64,000 bases of DNA. Source: DATFMP01 sp035266845. Its GTDB lineage: Bacteria > SAR324 > JACQKK01. Shown here one piece after another: positions 8,951 through 17,237 of this stretch; the stretch's first letter is position 1, and every line of letters begins with the position of its first letter. The DNA lies in contig DATFMP010000022.1 in assembly GCA_035266845.1 (NCBI GenBank), forward strand, positions 1 to 64,000, read 5' to 3'. The notes under the pieces were generated by a model. The model had not been told where the DNA came from and made no database searches. It saw nothing but the letters and a program-made list of their open reading frames with translations. The position numbers and the translations under genes are program-made.

Positions 8951-9577
8951 ATGCCGGCCTACATCGTCGCCGAGGTGACGGTGAGCGACCCGGAGCGCTT
9001 CCGGGCCTACCAGGACTTGGCCCGGCCCGCTGTGGAGCGCTACGGGGGCACGTTCACTGCCTCCAGCACGGACGTGCGGCCCCTGGAGGGCGGCTGGCGA
9101 CCGCAACGCATCGTAGTGGTGGGCTTCGAGAGCCTGGAGCGGTGCCGCGCGTTCTACGACTCCCCGGAATACCAGGCGGCCATCCAGGCCCGCATGGGCG
9201 CCGCCCAACTGCAGATCATCGCCGTGGAGGGGGTGGCCCGACCCGCCCCCGGCCCGAATCGTCACGCGTCATCGGAAGCGGAGGAAGCCATGCCGGCCTA
9301 CATGATCGCCGAGATCGAAGTGACCAATCCCCAGCAGTACGAGGAATACAAGAAGTTCTCCCCCGGGGCCATCGCCACGTATGGCGGGCGCTTCGTCGCG
9401 CGGGGCGGGCAGACGGTGGTGCTGGAGGGCGACTGGCACCCCAAGCGCGTGGTGATCGTGGAGTTCGATTCCCTGGAGCGCGCGCAGCAGTTCTACAACT
9501 CCCCGGAGTACAAGCAGGCCATCGCGGCCCGCACCGGCGCGGCCAACGCGCGAATGGTCGCGGTAGAAGGACTGTAA
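8951..9577 (+). CDS. Tandem DUF1330 protein (two fused copies)
   Basis: 208 residues made of two homologous ~95-residue DUF1330 domains (dimeric alpha-beta-barrel fold). Copy 1 begins MPAYIVAEVTVSDPERF and copy 2 begins MPAYMIAEIEVTNPQQY; both have F-[ED]-S-L-E-R and FYxSPEY blocks. They are joined in frame by a short linker (ARPAPGPNRHASSEAEEA). The start ATG 8951 has GAGAAGG upstream. Copy 2 keeps its own ATG at 9290 with GGAGGAA just before it, so it may also be made separately. DUF1330 proteins are usually ~95 residues and of uncertain biochemical role. Next to nadX in the same direction. Confidence 0.82.
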   Translation: MPAYIVAEVTVSDPERFRAYQDLARPAVERYGGTFTASSTDVRPLEGGWRPQRIVVVGFESLERCRAFYDSPEYQAAIQARMGAAQLQIIAVEGVARPAPGPNRHASSEAEEAMPAYMIAEIEVTNPQQYEEYKKFSPGAIATYGGRFVARGGQTVVLEGDWHPKRVVIVEFDSLERAQQFYNSPEYKQAIAARTGAANARMVAVEGL

Positions 9578-9596
9578 CGGAGCCGACGCGGCACCC

Positions 9597-10412
9597 ATGA
9601 CCCCCAGCGACAAGCAGAGCATCGGTATCGTCGGTTGCGGCGCCATCGGGCGGGCCATCCTGCGCGCGGTGGAGGAGGGCCGGCTGGACGTGCCCGTGGC
9701 GGGCGTGACCAGCCGCACGGAGGCCACCGCCCGCGCCTTCCTGGCAACACTGCGCCGACCGCCGCCCTTCCTGGCACTCGACGCGCTGGTCGAGCAGGCT
9801 GGGTTGATCGTGGAGGCCTCCGGCGGCGCCACCGTGCCCGAGCTGGCGCGCAGCGCGTTCGCAGCCGGCAAAGACCTCATGGTCATCAGCACGGGCGCAC
9901 TGCTGGAGCATCCGGAGCTGCTGGCGGAGGCGCGTCGGCGCAACTGCCGGCTGCTGCTGCCCTCCGGTGCCATTGCCGGGGTGGACGGCATCAAGTCCGC
10001 CTGCCAGGGGCACGTGGACCACGTCACCATCACCACCCGCAAGCCGCCCCGTGGGCTGGCCGGTGCGCCCTACCTGGTGGAGCACGGCATCGACATGGCC
10101 GCCATCACGGAGGAGACGGAAGTCTACCACGGGCCCGTGCGCGAGGCCTGCCGGGGCTTCCCGGCCAACGTGAACGTCTCCGCCACGGTGAGCCTGGCCG
10201 GGGTGGGCCCGGACCGTACGATGATCCGCATCCTGGCCGTGCCGGGCCTGGCGTTCAATTGCCACACCATCGAAGTGGCTGGGGAGTTCGGCACGCTGAA
10301 GGTGGAGATCACGAACATCCCCACGGAGAATCCCAAGACCGGGCGCCTCACGGCCATGTCCATCGTGCGCGCCATCGCCGATGCCATGGACCCTGTGCGC
10401 GTGGGCACCTGA
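9597..10412 (+). CDS. nadX: L-aspartate dehydrogenase NadX
   Basis: 271 residues. It oxidises L-aspartate to iminoaspartate with NAD(P)+, feeding NAD biosynthesis, or runs in amination in some bacteria. The Rossmann motif GIVGCGAIGRAI lies at residues ~9-20, SGAIAGVDGIK and GFPANVNVSATVSLAG are the family's central and active-site blocks, and GEFGTLKVEITNIPTENPKTGRL is near the C-terminus. Length matches the family (~265). It follows the DUF1330 gene by 19 bases and precedes an SDR and a CoA-transferase-family gene, so a catabolic role is also possible. Confidence 0.88.
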   Translation: MTPSDKQSIGIVGCGAIGRAILRAVEEGRLDVPVAGVTSRTEATARAFLATLRRPPPFLALDALVEQAGLIVEASGGATVPELARSAFAAGKDLMVISTGALLEHPELLAEARRRNCRLLLPSGAIAGVDGIKSACQGHVDHVTITTRKPPRGLAGAPYLVEHGIDMAAITEETEVYHGPVREACRGFPANVNVSATVSLAGVGPDRTMIRILAVPGLAFNCHTIEVAGEFGTLKVEITNIPTENPKTGRLTAMSIVRAIADAMDPVRVGT

Positions 10413-10458
10413 GACGCCCCGCAAGCCCCTATCCCGCAGGCGACGCGAAGGAGCCTTC

Positions 10459-11268
10459 ATGAAGCTGTCCAAACGCATGGTGGCCGTCATCACCGGTGGC
10501 GCGAGCGGCATCGGCCGGGCCATGGCCATCGATCTGGCCCGCTGCGGCCTGAACCTCGTGCTGGCGGACGTGGAAGCGACGCCGCTGGCCCGCACGGCCG
10601 AGGAGGTGGCCGCGCTGGGCGCAACCGTGCTGGCCGTGCCCACGGACGTCTCCGACCGCGGCTCCGTGCAGGCCCTGGCGGATGCGGCCTACGAGCGTTT
10701 CGAGGCGGTACACGTGCTCTGCAACAATGCCGGCGTGGCCATCGGCGGGCCACTGCAGGATGCACGGCACGAGGACTGGCAGTGGCTCATCGGCGTGAAC
10801 CTGTGGGGCGTCATCCACGGCGTGGAAGCGTTCGTGCCGCGCATGATCGCCGGGGGCAAGCCCGGGCACATCGTCAACACGGCCTCCATGGCCGGCCTCA
10901 TCGCCAGTGCGGGCCTGGGCATCTACAACACCACCAAGTACGCCGTGGTGGGGCTCTCGGAAACGCTGTCCAAGGACCTACGCGATACCAAGCTCGGCGT
11001 GTCCGTGCTGTGCCCGATGGGCGTGCAGACGCGCATTACGGAGAGCGAGCGCAACCGTCCGGAGGACCTTGGGGAAAAGCGCGCCGAGCGCGGCGCGCCC
11101 CAGTTGCTGGGCCGCTACCTGGCGCCGGAAGAGGTGAGCGCGATGGTCATGCAGGCCATCGAGCACGAGCGCCTGTACATTCCCACCCATTACGAAGGCC
11201 TCGAGTTCTGGGATCGCCGCGCCCAGCGCGTCCACGACGCCTTCCCCGGGCCCTCCGACGACCAGTAG
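10459..11268 (+). CDS. Short-chain dehydrogenase/reductase
   Basis: 269 residues of classical SDR: the NAD(P)-binding TGGASGIGRAMA near residue 12, NNAGVAIGG at ~90, catalytic Ser in NTASMAG, and YNTTK (Tyr-x-x-x-Lys). An Asp at the end of strand 2 (LADVEA) suggests NAD(H) preference. The C-terminal region (EERL-like HERLYIPTHYE) resembles SDRs acting on lipids or aromatic alcohols. ATG 10459 has AAGGAG upstream. The substrate is unknown; it lies between nadX and an AMACR-like gene. Confidence 0.85.
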   Translation: MKLSKRMVAVITGGASGIGRAMAIDLARCGLNLVLADVEATPLARTAEEVAALGATVLAVPTDVSDRGSVQALADAAYERFEAVHVLCNNAGVAIGGPLQDARHEDWQWLIGVNLWGVIHGVEAFVPRMIAGGKPGHIVNTASMAGLIASAGLGIYNTTKYAVVGLSETLSKDLRDTKLGVSVLCPMGVQTRITESERNRPEDLGEKRAERGAPQLLGRYLAPEEVSAMVMQAIEHERLYIPTHYEGLEFWDRRAQRVHDAFPGPSDDQ

Positions 11269-11269
11269 T

Positions 11270-11445
11270 CCGTCAGGAGCCGATTTTCGGGTTTGCGGAG
11301 GAGGGAGGTGCTGCCTCCCACCTCCCTCCGGTAAGGGCCACGGGGCCCCTACACGAATGGGCCCAGGGGACTTGCTCCCTGGCAAAGGCCTTGGCGGCAA
11401 AGCCCCCAAGGCAGACCGGCCGTTCCAGCCACCGACTGGTGGCTC
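11270..11445. repeat. Intergenic repeat, GGTTTGCGGAG class
   Basis: Starts at the SDR stop and fills much of the 328-base gap before the next gene. CCGTCAGG at 11270 and GGTTTGCGGAGG at 11290 align with 215-260; a reverse copy lies at 50150-50206. It contains the palindrome GGGAGG-tgctg-CCTCCC (11303-11319) and several smaller G/C inverted repeats. The remaining sequence to 11596 shows no convincing gene. Confidence 0.65.
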
Positions 11446-11596
11446 TCCCCACGCATGCGCGGCCGCCCGGCGTTGATCTTGGCCCGCGCTGCCGCTATGC
11501 TCGCCCCACCGAGGCGGAGCGGAGCCCGGCCGTGCGCGGTGGCGCGGGCCGCGGGGCTTCCCCGTCGTGTCCCTTCCCTGTGCGAGCCACCCTGCC

Positions 11597-12778
11597 ATGC
11601 AGCCACTGGACGGAATCAAGGTGCTGGACCTCTCGCGTCTGGCCCCGGGCCCCTTCTGCACGATGATCCTGGGCGACCTGGGCGCGGACGTGCTGATGAT
11701 CGAAGCCCCGCCGGGCGCCACGTCGGAGATTCATCGGCCCTGGGCCGAGGCCGATACGGGCCGCGAAGACGCATTCGACCCCCTGCGCCGCAACAAGCGC
11801 AGCCTCGTGCTGAACCTCAAGGAGGCGCGCGGCCGCGAGATTCTGCACCAGCTCGTGCGCGAGTCCGACGTGCTGGTGGAGGGCTTCCGGCCCGGCGTGA
11901 TTGAGCGCCTGGGCTGCGACTACGAGACCCTGGCCCGCATTAACCCGCGCATCGTGCTGTGCTCCGTGAGCGGCTACGGGCAGACGGGGCCGTACGTGGA
12001 TCAGGTGGGCCACGACATCAACTACATCTCCATCGGCGGCATGCTGGGCTTCGTGGGCTGGCCGGATTCGCCCCCCGCCATCCCCGGCAACATCGTGGCG
12101 GACTTCGCGGGCGGCGGCATGCACGCCGCCATGGCCATTCTGGCCGCCCTGGTGGGGCGGCAGGCCACGGGCCGTGGCCAGCACGTGGACATCGCCATGA
12201 GCGACGGCGTGTTGTACCTGCTGGCCACCTGGGCCAAGCAGGTGCTGGCCGGCGGGGACCCGCCCAAACGCGGTGAGTACTTCCTGAACGGGCAACTCCC
12301 GCTCTACAACGTGTACGAGTGCAAGGACGGCGGCTGGATCAGCGTGGGGAGCATCGAGACCAAGTTCTGGCGCAACCTGTGCCAGGCGATGGACGCCGAG
12401 CAGTATGTGGAGCGCGCCTTTGACCCCAGCGCCTTCGACGAGATCAAGGCCCACTTCAAGGCGCAGTTCAAGACGAAGACGCGCACGGAATGGATGGAGA
12501 TTCTCTCCAAGGTAGAGATCTGCGCCGCCCCCGTGTACGACCTGCGCGAGGCCCTGGACGACCCCCACAACCGCGCCCGCGGCATGGTGGTGGAGGTGGA
12601 GCATCCGCAGTACGGCCCCGTGCGCCAGGTGGGCATCGGCCCCAAGTTCTCCGAGACCCCCGGCCAGGTGCGCAGCCTCTCCCCCCGTCTGGGCGAGCAG
12701 ACGGACGCCGTGCTCGCCGGTCTGGGCTACTCCGCCGACGACATCGCGGCCCTGCGCGCGGACCGCATCGTGGCCTGA
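11597..12778 (+). CDS. CaiB/BaiF family III CoA-transferase, alpha-methylacyl-CoA racemase-like
   Basis: 393 residues from the conventional family start (MQPLDGIKVLDLSRLAPGP). Family III enzymes transfer CoA or epimerise 2-methylacyl-CoA. The blocks GHDINYISIGGMLG and GQHVDIAMSDG match racemase (AMACR/Mcr) members better than CoA-transferases, and YECKDGGWISVGSIETKFW is also typical of that branch. A catalytic Asp for transferases is usual around residue 170 in a different context, so racemase is the better call. An in-frame upstream ATG at 11567 is less likely. It would handle branched-chain acyl-CoA breakdown together with the neighbouring SDR. Confidence 0.8.
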   Translation: MQPLDGIKVLDLSRLAPGPFCTMILGDLGADVLMIEAPPGATSEIHRPWAEADTGREDAFDPLRRNKRSLVLNLKEARGREILHQLVRESDVLVEGFRPGVIERLGCDYETLARINPRIVLCSVSGYGQTGPYVDQVGHDINYISIGGMLGFVGWPDSPPAIPGNIVADFAGGGMHAAMAILAALVGRQATGRGQHVDIAMSDGVLYLLATWAKQVLAGGDPPKRGEYFLNGQLPLYNVYECKDGGWISVGSIETKFWRNLCQAMDAEQYVERAFDPSAFDEIKAHFKAQFKTKTRTEWMEILSKVEICAAPVYDLREALDDPHNRARGMVVEVEHPQYGPVRQVGIGPKFSETPGQVRSLSPRLGEQTDAVLAGLGYSADDIAALRADRIVA

Positions 12779-12889
12779 GGCGGGCCCGCCGCACCGGGCA
12801 AATTCTGCCCGGCGGCAAAGTGCGCGCGGGTTGTCTAACGGGGCCGGATTGGACGGCGCCTATCCGACCGCTCGGGTCGTGCTGAAACG

Positions 12890-12935
12890 CAACAAGACCC
12901 CCGTGGGGGCCAAAGGCCCCCACACCCCCGATACG
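12890..12935. repeat. Intergenic palindromic repeat (GGGGGCC class)
   Basis: GTGGGGGCC at 12903-12911 and GGCCCCCAC at 12915-12923 form a perfect 9-bp stem with an AAA loop, between convergent gene ends. The flanks (AACAAGACCCCC left, ACCCCC right) resemble the copies at 7168 and 46397. Confidence 0.7.
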
Positions 12936-12996
12936 GACCGTACCCAACACCAGCGCGGGCTCGCCCCCATAGCCGGGATGCTGCTCAAGACACGGA

Positions 12997-13944
12997 TTAC
13001 TGGGGCCGGTTCATCATGCTCAGGTAGCGCCGGGTGGTGGCGTCGCCGGGATTGATCTGCTCGGCGTGCTGGAAGGCCTGCAGGGCGGCGGAGCGGTTGC
13101 GGCTGGCCAGGTACACCACGCCCAGCAGGGTGTAGAGCTGCAGCCGCGTGGGTTCCCGCGAAATGGCGTGCTCCAGCACGCGCACGGCCCGGCGGTAGTC
13201 GCCCAGGTGGAAGTAGCACGAGGCCAGCCGCAGCAGCGTGGGGGCGTGGCGCGGGCGGGCCTTCTGGGCCGCGGCGAAGGCCAGCGCGGCGTCGTGGAAG
13301 TTACCCAGCGCATAGTTGATCTGTCCCAGCCAGAACTGGAAGTGGAAGCGCTGCGGGCTCAGCGTGGCGGCCGCCTGAAAGGCCTGGCGCGAGCGCGGGT
13401 ACTGGCGCATCTGGTACAGGCTGCGGCCCAGCCAGTAGTGGTACTTGGGCGTCTTGGGCTGCAGGCGCACCGCCGCCTCGAACTCCCGCACGGAGCGATC
13501 CATCAGCCCCTTGTCGAACAGGTAGATGCCCATGCGGAAGGCCCGCGCGTGGTCGTTCTCCATGGGCATGCGCCGGGGCGGCAGCAGCACGGCGCCGCAC
13601 GCGCCGCACTTCTTGCGATCCAGCGCGGCAGGATCGTCCACCATGTTGCGCTTTCGACACGACGGGCAAATGAGGATATATTGGGTGCGCACCACGGGCG
13701 GCTGGAAGCCCAGCGCCGGGTGCGGCGGCTCCAGTTGCCGGTCGTAATCGCGCCGGGCCTCCGGATTGCCCAGCACGCTGAAGGCCTCGTTGATGGCCTG
13801 CGCGTCGGCCTCGGTGCCGCCCAGATCCGGGTGGTTGCGGGCCGTCTTGAGCAGGGCGCGGTAAGCCCCCTGGATCACTGCCTGGGAGGCGTAGCGATCC
13901 ACCTGGAGCACATCGTAATAGGTCTTCTGCCGGCCGTGGTTCAT
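12997..13944 (-). CDS. J-domain protein with zinc ribbon and TPR repeats
   Basis: 315 residues. An N-terminal J domain (KTYYDVLQVDRYAS through NPEARRDYD) carries the HPD triad in NHPDLGG, needed to stimulate DnaK ATPase. A two-pair cysteine zinc ribbon (CPSCRKRN, CGACGAVL) follows at ~100-130, then six TPR-like units to the C-terminus. There is no signal peptide, so it is a cytoplasmic co-chaperone that probably selects clients through the TPRs. It is not DnaJ itself, having no G/F region or CxxCxGxG repeats. Divergent from trmB with 72 bases between starts. Confidence 0.8.
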   Translation of the reverse strand: MNHGRQKTYYDVLQVDRYASQAVIQGAYRALLKTARNHPDLGGTEADAQAINEAFSVLGNPEARRDYDRQLEPPHPALGFQPPVVRTQYILICPSCRKRNMVDDPAALDRKKCGACGAVLLPPRRMPMENDHARAFRMGIYLFDKGLMDRSVREFEAAVRLQPKTPKYHYWLGRSLYQMRQYPRSRQAFQAAATLSPQRFHFQFWLGQINYALGNFHDAALAFAAAQKARPRHAPTLLRLASCYFHLGDYRRAVRVLEHAISREPTRLQLYTLLGVVYLASRNRSAALQAFQHAEQINPGDATTRRYLSMMNRPQ

Positions 13945-14016
13945 GGCGGGACCCGCCCCCGGGGACTGCCTGCGGTGTACGGCGTGCAGTGTAAACCGAA
14001 TCGCCCCGGATCGTCC

Positions 14017-14721
14017 ATGCTGCACAGAGACGAGCGCCCGGGCCGCACGCCGGCACCGCGAAGGGCCCCGCTTTCGGCCTCGGACATCAATCCGTACACC
14101 CAGTGGGTGCACGAGCACCCGCTCGTGCTGCTGGCCGAGCCCACACCGGCGGCCCTGCACGAGCGCCTGGCCGCGCGCAAGGGGCCGATCGTGGTGGATC
14201 TCGGCTGCGGCTCGGGCAACTTCCTGCTGGAGCGCGCGGGCCGCGAGCCCGGCACGCGCTTCGTGGGCTTCGAGCTGCGCTACAAGCGGCTGGTGAAGGC
14301 GGCGCGCAAGGTGGAGCGGGTCGACCTGGACAACGTGTGGTTCCTGCGCGAGACGGCGGAGCGCCTGGAGGCCTACTTCGCGCCGGGCAGCCTGCGGGCC
14401 TTGCACGTGAACTTCCCCGATCCCTGGCCGCGCCGCTCGGACTGGCGCCACCGCATGGTCAACGCGGCGCTGCTGCGCAGCCTGGAGCACCTGCTGGAGC
14501 CCGGGGGGCACTTCTTCCTGAAGACCGACCATTCGGGATATTTCTTGCATGTCCTCTCGCTGGTGCAGGATGTGCCAGGATTGCGCCTGGCGGCATTCAG
14601 CAACGATCATCATCGCCACGCGGCCAGTCGTGGCGAGGCACGCACGGAGTTCGAGCAGCTCTTTCACGCGCAGCGCAAACCCGTGTACAGCCTCGCCCTG
14701 CAGCGGCCCGCCGCCGGGTAG
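14017..14721 (+). CDS. trmB: tRNA (guanine-N7-)-methyltransferase TrmB
   Basis: 234 residues. It makes m7G46 in the tRNA variable loop using S-adenosylmethionine. VVDLGCGSGNFLLE is the SAM-binding motif I, FVGFELRYKRL motif II, and LHVNFPDPWPRRSDWRHRMVN holds the hallmark PDPWPK/R-x-x-HxKRR region; GGHFFLKTDHSGYF follows. Starts just upstream of INPYTQWVHEHP, typical of the family N-terminus. ATG 14017 is the only plausible start in a short space after the divergent J-domain gene. Confidence 0.92.
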   Translation: MLHRDERPGRTPAPRRAPLSASDINPYTQWVHEHPLVLLAEPTPAALHERLAARKGPIVVDLGCGSGNFLLERAGREPGTRFVGFELRYKRLVKAARKVERVDLDNVWFLRETAERLEAYFAPGSLRALHVNFPDPWPRRSDWRHRMVNAALLRSLEHLLEPGGHFFLKTDHSGYFLHVLSLVQDVPGLRLAAFSNDHHRHAASRGEARTEFEQLFHAQRKPVYSLALQRPAAG

Positions 14722-14762
14722 ACCGCAGGCCCGACCTGGCCCGCACGATTCGGACCCGCCCC

Positions 14763-17237
14763 GTGCCGATCGCTCCGTCACCGCTTCCCGCTTCGTCCTC
14801 CCGCCCATTCCGGACGCTGAGCCGGGCCGTGCTGCTGGTAGCCGCGGCGCTGCTGCTGGCGCCCGCGGCCGGGCTGGCGCAGAAGGTGCCGCCCTCGCTG
14901 CTGCGGCAGGAGGCAGCGCTGAAGCTGCCCCAGGCCGCGGGGGCCGTGGCCATCAGCGCGGATGAATCCATGCTGGCCGCAGCCTTGCCGGCGGGCCGGG
15001 GCCGCTGGCGCGTGCAACTGTACGACCGCCCCAGCCACGGCAGGCTGGGCCTGATCGAGGCCAAGGTGGGCGCCGACCCGCGCCTGCGCTTCTCCCCCGT
15101 GAGCGACCTGCTGCTGGTGGCGGGCAGCGATGCGCTGCAGTTGTGGGAGCTGCCCATCGGGCCCATGGAGCCCAATAAGCCGCTCGGCCCCGAACACCGC
15201 CGCTGGGAGGTGAAGCTCTCTGAGCCGGCCGGCCAGGTGCGCTTCGGCACGCCGCCGGACATGGTGTACTGGAGCAAGGGCGCGGCGCTGTATCGCCGCA
15301 GCGTGCAGACGGGCGTGCCCTTCGACGGCAAGCCACTGTGGGAGCCATTGCACGACTCCCAACCGATCACGGACTTCGCCTTCGATCCCCAGAGCGCGCT
15401 GCTGGCACTGGTCTATCGCCAGAGCAAGGCCATCGGCCTGCTGGACCTGAACCACGCGCAACTGCTGCGCAGCCTGCAGGGGCACCGCTTCCCGGTGGTC
15501 GCGGCGCGCTTTTCCGATCAGCGGCCGCTGCTCTCCCTGGATGCCGGCAACGACCTGATCCAGTGGCAGAACAATGCGCAGCCCGTGGCCACGATGTTCC
15601 TGGATCAGGTTCCGTCGGACTTTCACGCAGCCGGCTTCACGGCGCTGGGCGATCACCACCTGCTGCTGGAAGCGCGGGATGGCCGCGCGCTGGCCATCGA
15701 GGAGCGCACCGCGCGGCCTGTGGCGGAACTGCGGGCGGACGGCCCGCAGCGCATCGCGGTCAGCCCCACCGGGCGCTACGTGCTGGCGGCGGAAGGTCAG
15801 ATGCTGCGCATCTATGGCTTCGCCCAGCCCAGCTCGCCGCTGGCCTACGTGCGGCACCTGCGGCGGCTGAAGGCCTATGACATGGCGCAGAGCTACGTGC
15901 GCCTGATGGATGACCGCGGCATCTCTCCGCAACTTCGTGCGGACCTGCTCAACGAGGCCAGCCGCGAGCCTCCGGGCCAGGAGCTGCAGGCGGCCCTGGC
16001 GCGCATGAAGGAGGCCGTGCAGGAGAGCGACGCAGACCGCATCCGCTACTGGGCCGAGCAGGTGCTGAGCCTACAGCCGGGGCAGCCGGACGCCAGCGCC
16101 GCCCTGCGCGCCCTGCGCGAGCAGCAGGATGCGCGGACCCTGGACCAGGCCCGCGACGCCTACCAGGTGGGGCAGTACCGCGTGGCGATCTCGCTGCTCT
16201 CCAACCAGATCCAGGACGACAGCCGCTTCTATCCCGACGCGTTGGAGCTGATCCGGCAGGCCGAGGCCCGCCGCTCAGTGGAAACCGCGCTCATCCAGGC
16301 CCGCGAGAAGCTGAACCTGAGCGACTTCCCGGCCGCGGAGGCGCTGGTGCAGGAGGCGCTGCGCAAGGAGCCGGGAAACCGGGCCGCGCAGGCCCTGCAG
16401 GACGAGATCGACGACCGCTCCGGGGCCACCGAACGCCAAATCAAGGCGGCCTTGATCGGCCTCAGCATCGCCTCGCTGCTGGTGGGCTTCGTGGCTATGC
16501 GCTACCGGCGCCGGCTTGGCCCGCTGATGCGCAAACTGCGCCTGGACGAGCAGGATGAGCGATCGGGGCCGTTCGCCCGGGGCGCGGCACGGCCCCATGC
16601 CGAGCCGCACCGCGCGGCCGAGCCTCGCCAGCCCGAACCGGAGCGTCCACCGCCCCGGCCCCATGCCGCCACGGCGGCGCGCCGCAAGGTGATCGAGGCG
16701 CTCATCAAGGAGACGGACGAGCGCATCCAGCGCCTGCGCATGGCGGACCACTATGGGCAGCACACCGCGCGCCTGATGGAACTGGAAGCCGAGCTGAACG
16801 CCATCCAGCGCCGGCTGGTGGATCCCTCCGTCGAACTGGGGCCACTGCACAACCGTCTTCGCGCCATCGACGCCCAAGTGCGGAGCCTGCGCATCGAGCC
16901 CCGCCGCGGCCCGCAGCAGGAGGAGCGGCAGCGGCACGCCGGACAAGCGGGCACCGGGCAGGCGGCCCTACCGGGGGGCCAGAACGGCGAGCCGACGCAC
17001 TACGAAGTGCTGGAGCTCACGCCAGAGGCCTCCCTGGAGCAGATCAAGGCCGCCTATCACAAGCTGCTCAAGCAGTATCACCCGGACCTGCACAACGCTT
17101 CCCAGTTCGCGTGGGTGCGGGCCGAATCCGAGCGCATGAGCCGCCGCATCGCCCTGGCCTACCAAGTGCTGAGCGACGACGCGGCCCGCGCGCGCTATGA
17201 TCACGAACTGCGCAATCGCAAGGGACCTGGCCGATGA
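14763..17237 (+). CDS. Membrane-anchored J-domain protein with predicted periplasmic WD40-like domain
   Basis: 824 residues from a GTG at 14763, the start that yields a clean N-terminal hydrophobic segment (RAVLLVAAALLLAPAAGLAQ). Residues ~45-360 have WD40-like beta repeats (GAVAISADESMLAAALP, LRFSPVSDLLLVAGSDALQLWELP, AVSPTGRYVLAAEGQ-like). Residues ~380-550 are helical, TPR-like. A transmembrane segment (ALIGLSIASLLVGFVAM) lies at ~561-579, followed by RYRRR, then a charged Pro-rich/coiled-coil stretch. A J domain occupies ~745-815 with HPD at 773-775 (YHPDL). The predicted topology is periplasmic sensor, one membrane pass and cytoplasmic J domain. Its stop overlaps yicC by ATGA. I know no named family with this order. 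Confidence 0.7.
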   Translation: MPIAPSPLPASSSRPFRTLSRAVLLVAAALLLAPAAGLAQKVPPSLLRQEAALKLPQAAGAVAISADESMLAAALPAGRGRWRVQLYDRPSHGRLGLIEAKVGADPRLRFSPVSDLLLVAGSDALQLWELPIGPMEPNKPLGPEHRRWEVKLSEPAGQVRFGTPPDMVYWSKGAALYRRSVQTGVPFDGKPLWEPLHDSQPITDFAFDPQSALLALVYRQSKAIGLLDLNHAQLLRSLQGHRFPVVAARFSDQRPLLSLDAGNDLIQWQNNAQPVATMFLDQVPSDFHAAGFTALGDHHLLLEARDGRALAIEERTARPVAELRADGPQRIAVSPTGRYVLAAEGQMLRIYGFAQPSSPLAYVRHLRRLKAYDMAQSYVRLMDDRGISPQLRADLLNEASREPPGQELQAALARMKEAVQESDADRIRYWAEQVLSLQPGQPDASAALRALREQQDARTLDQARDAYQVGQYRVAISLLSNQIQDDSRFYPDALELIRQAEARRSVETALIQAREKLNLSDFPAAEALVQEALRKEPGNRAAQALQDEIDDRSGATERQIKAALIGLSIASLLVGFVAMRYRRRLGPLMRKLRLDEQDERSGPFARGAARPHAEPHRAAEPRQPEPERPPPRPHAATAARRKVIEALIKETDERIQRLRMADHYGQHTARLMELEAELNAIQRRLVDPSVELGPLHNRLRAIDAQVRSLRIEPRRGPQQEERQRHAGQAGTGQAALPGGQNGEPTHYEVLELTPEASLEQIKAAYHKLLKQYHPDLHNASQFAWVRAESERMSRRIALAYQVLSDDAARARYDHELRNRKGPGR

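Noticed and set aside
14103..14762. Longer N-terminus for the membrane J protein
   Set aside because: The upstream part overlaps trmB in another frame and is Ala/Gly/Arg-rich; GTG 14763 gives the signal segment.
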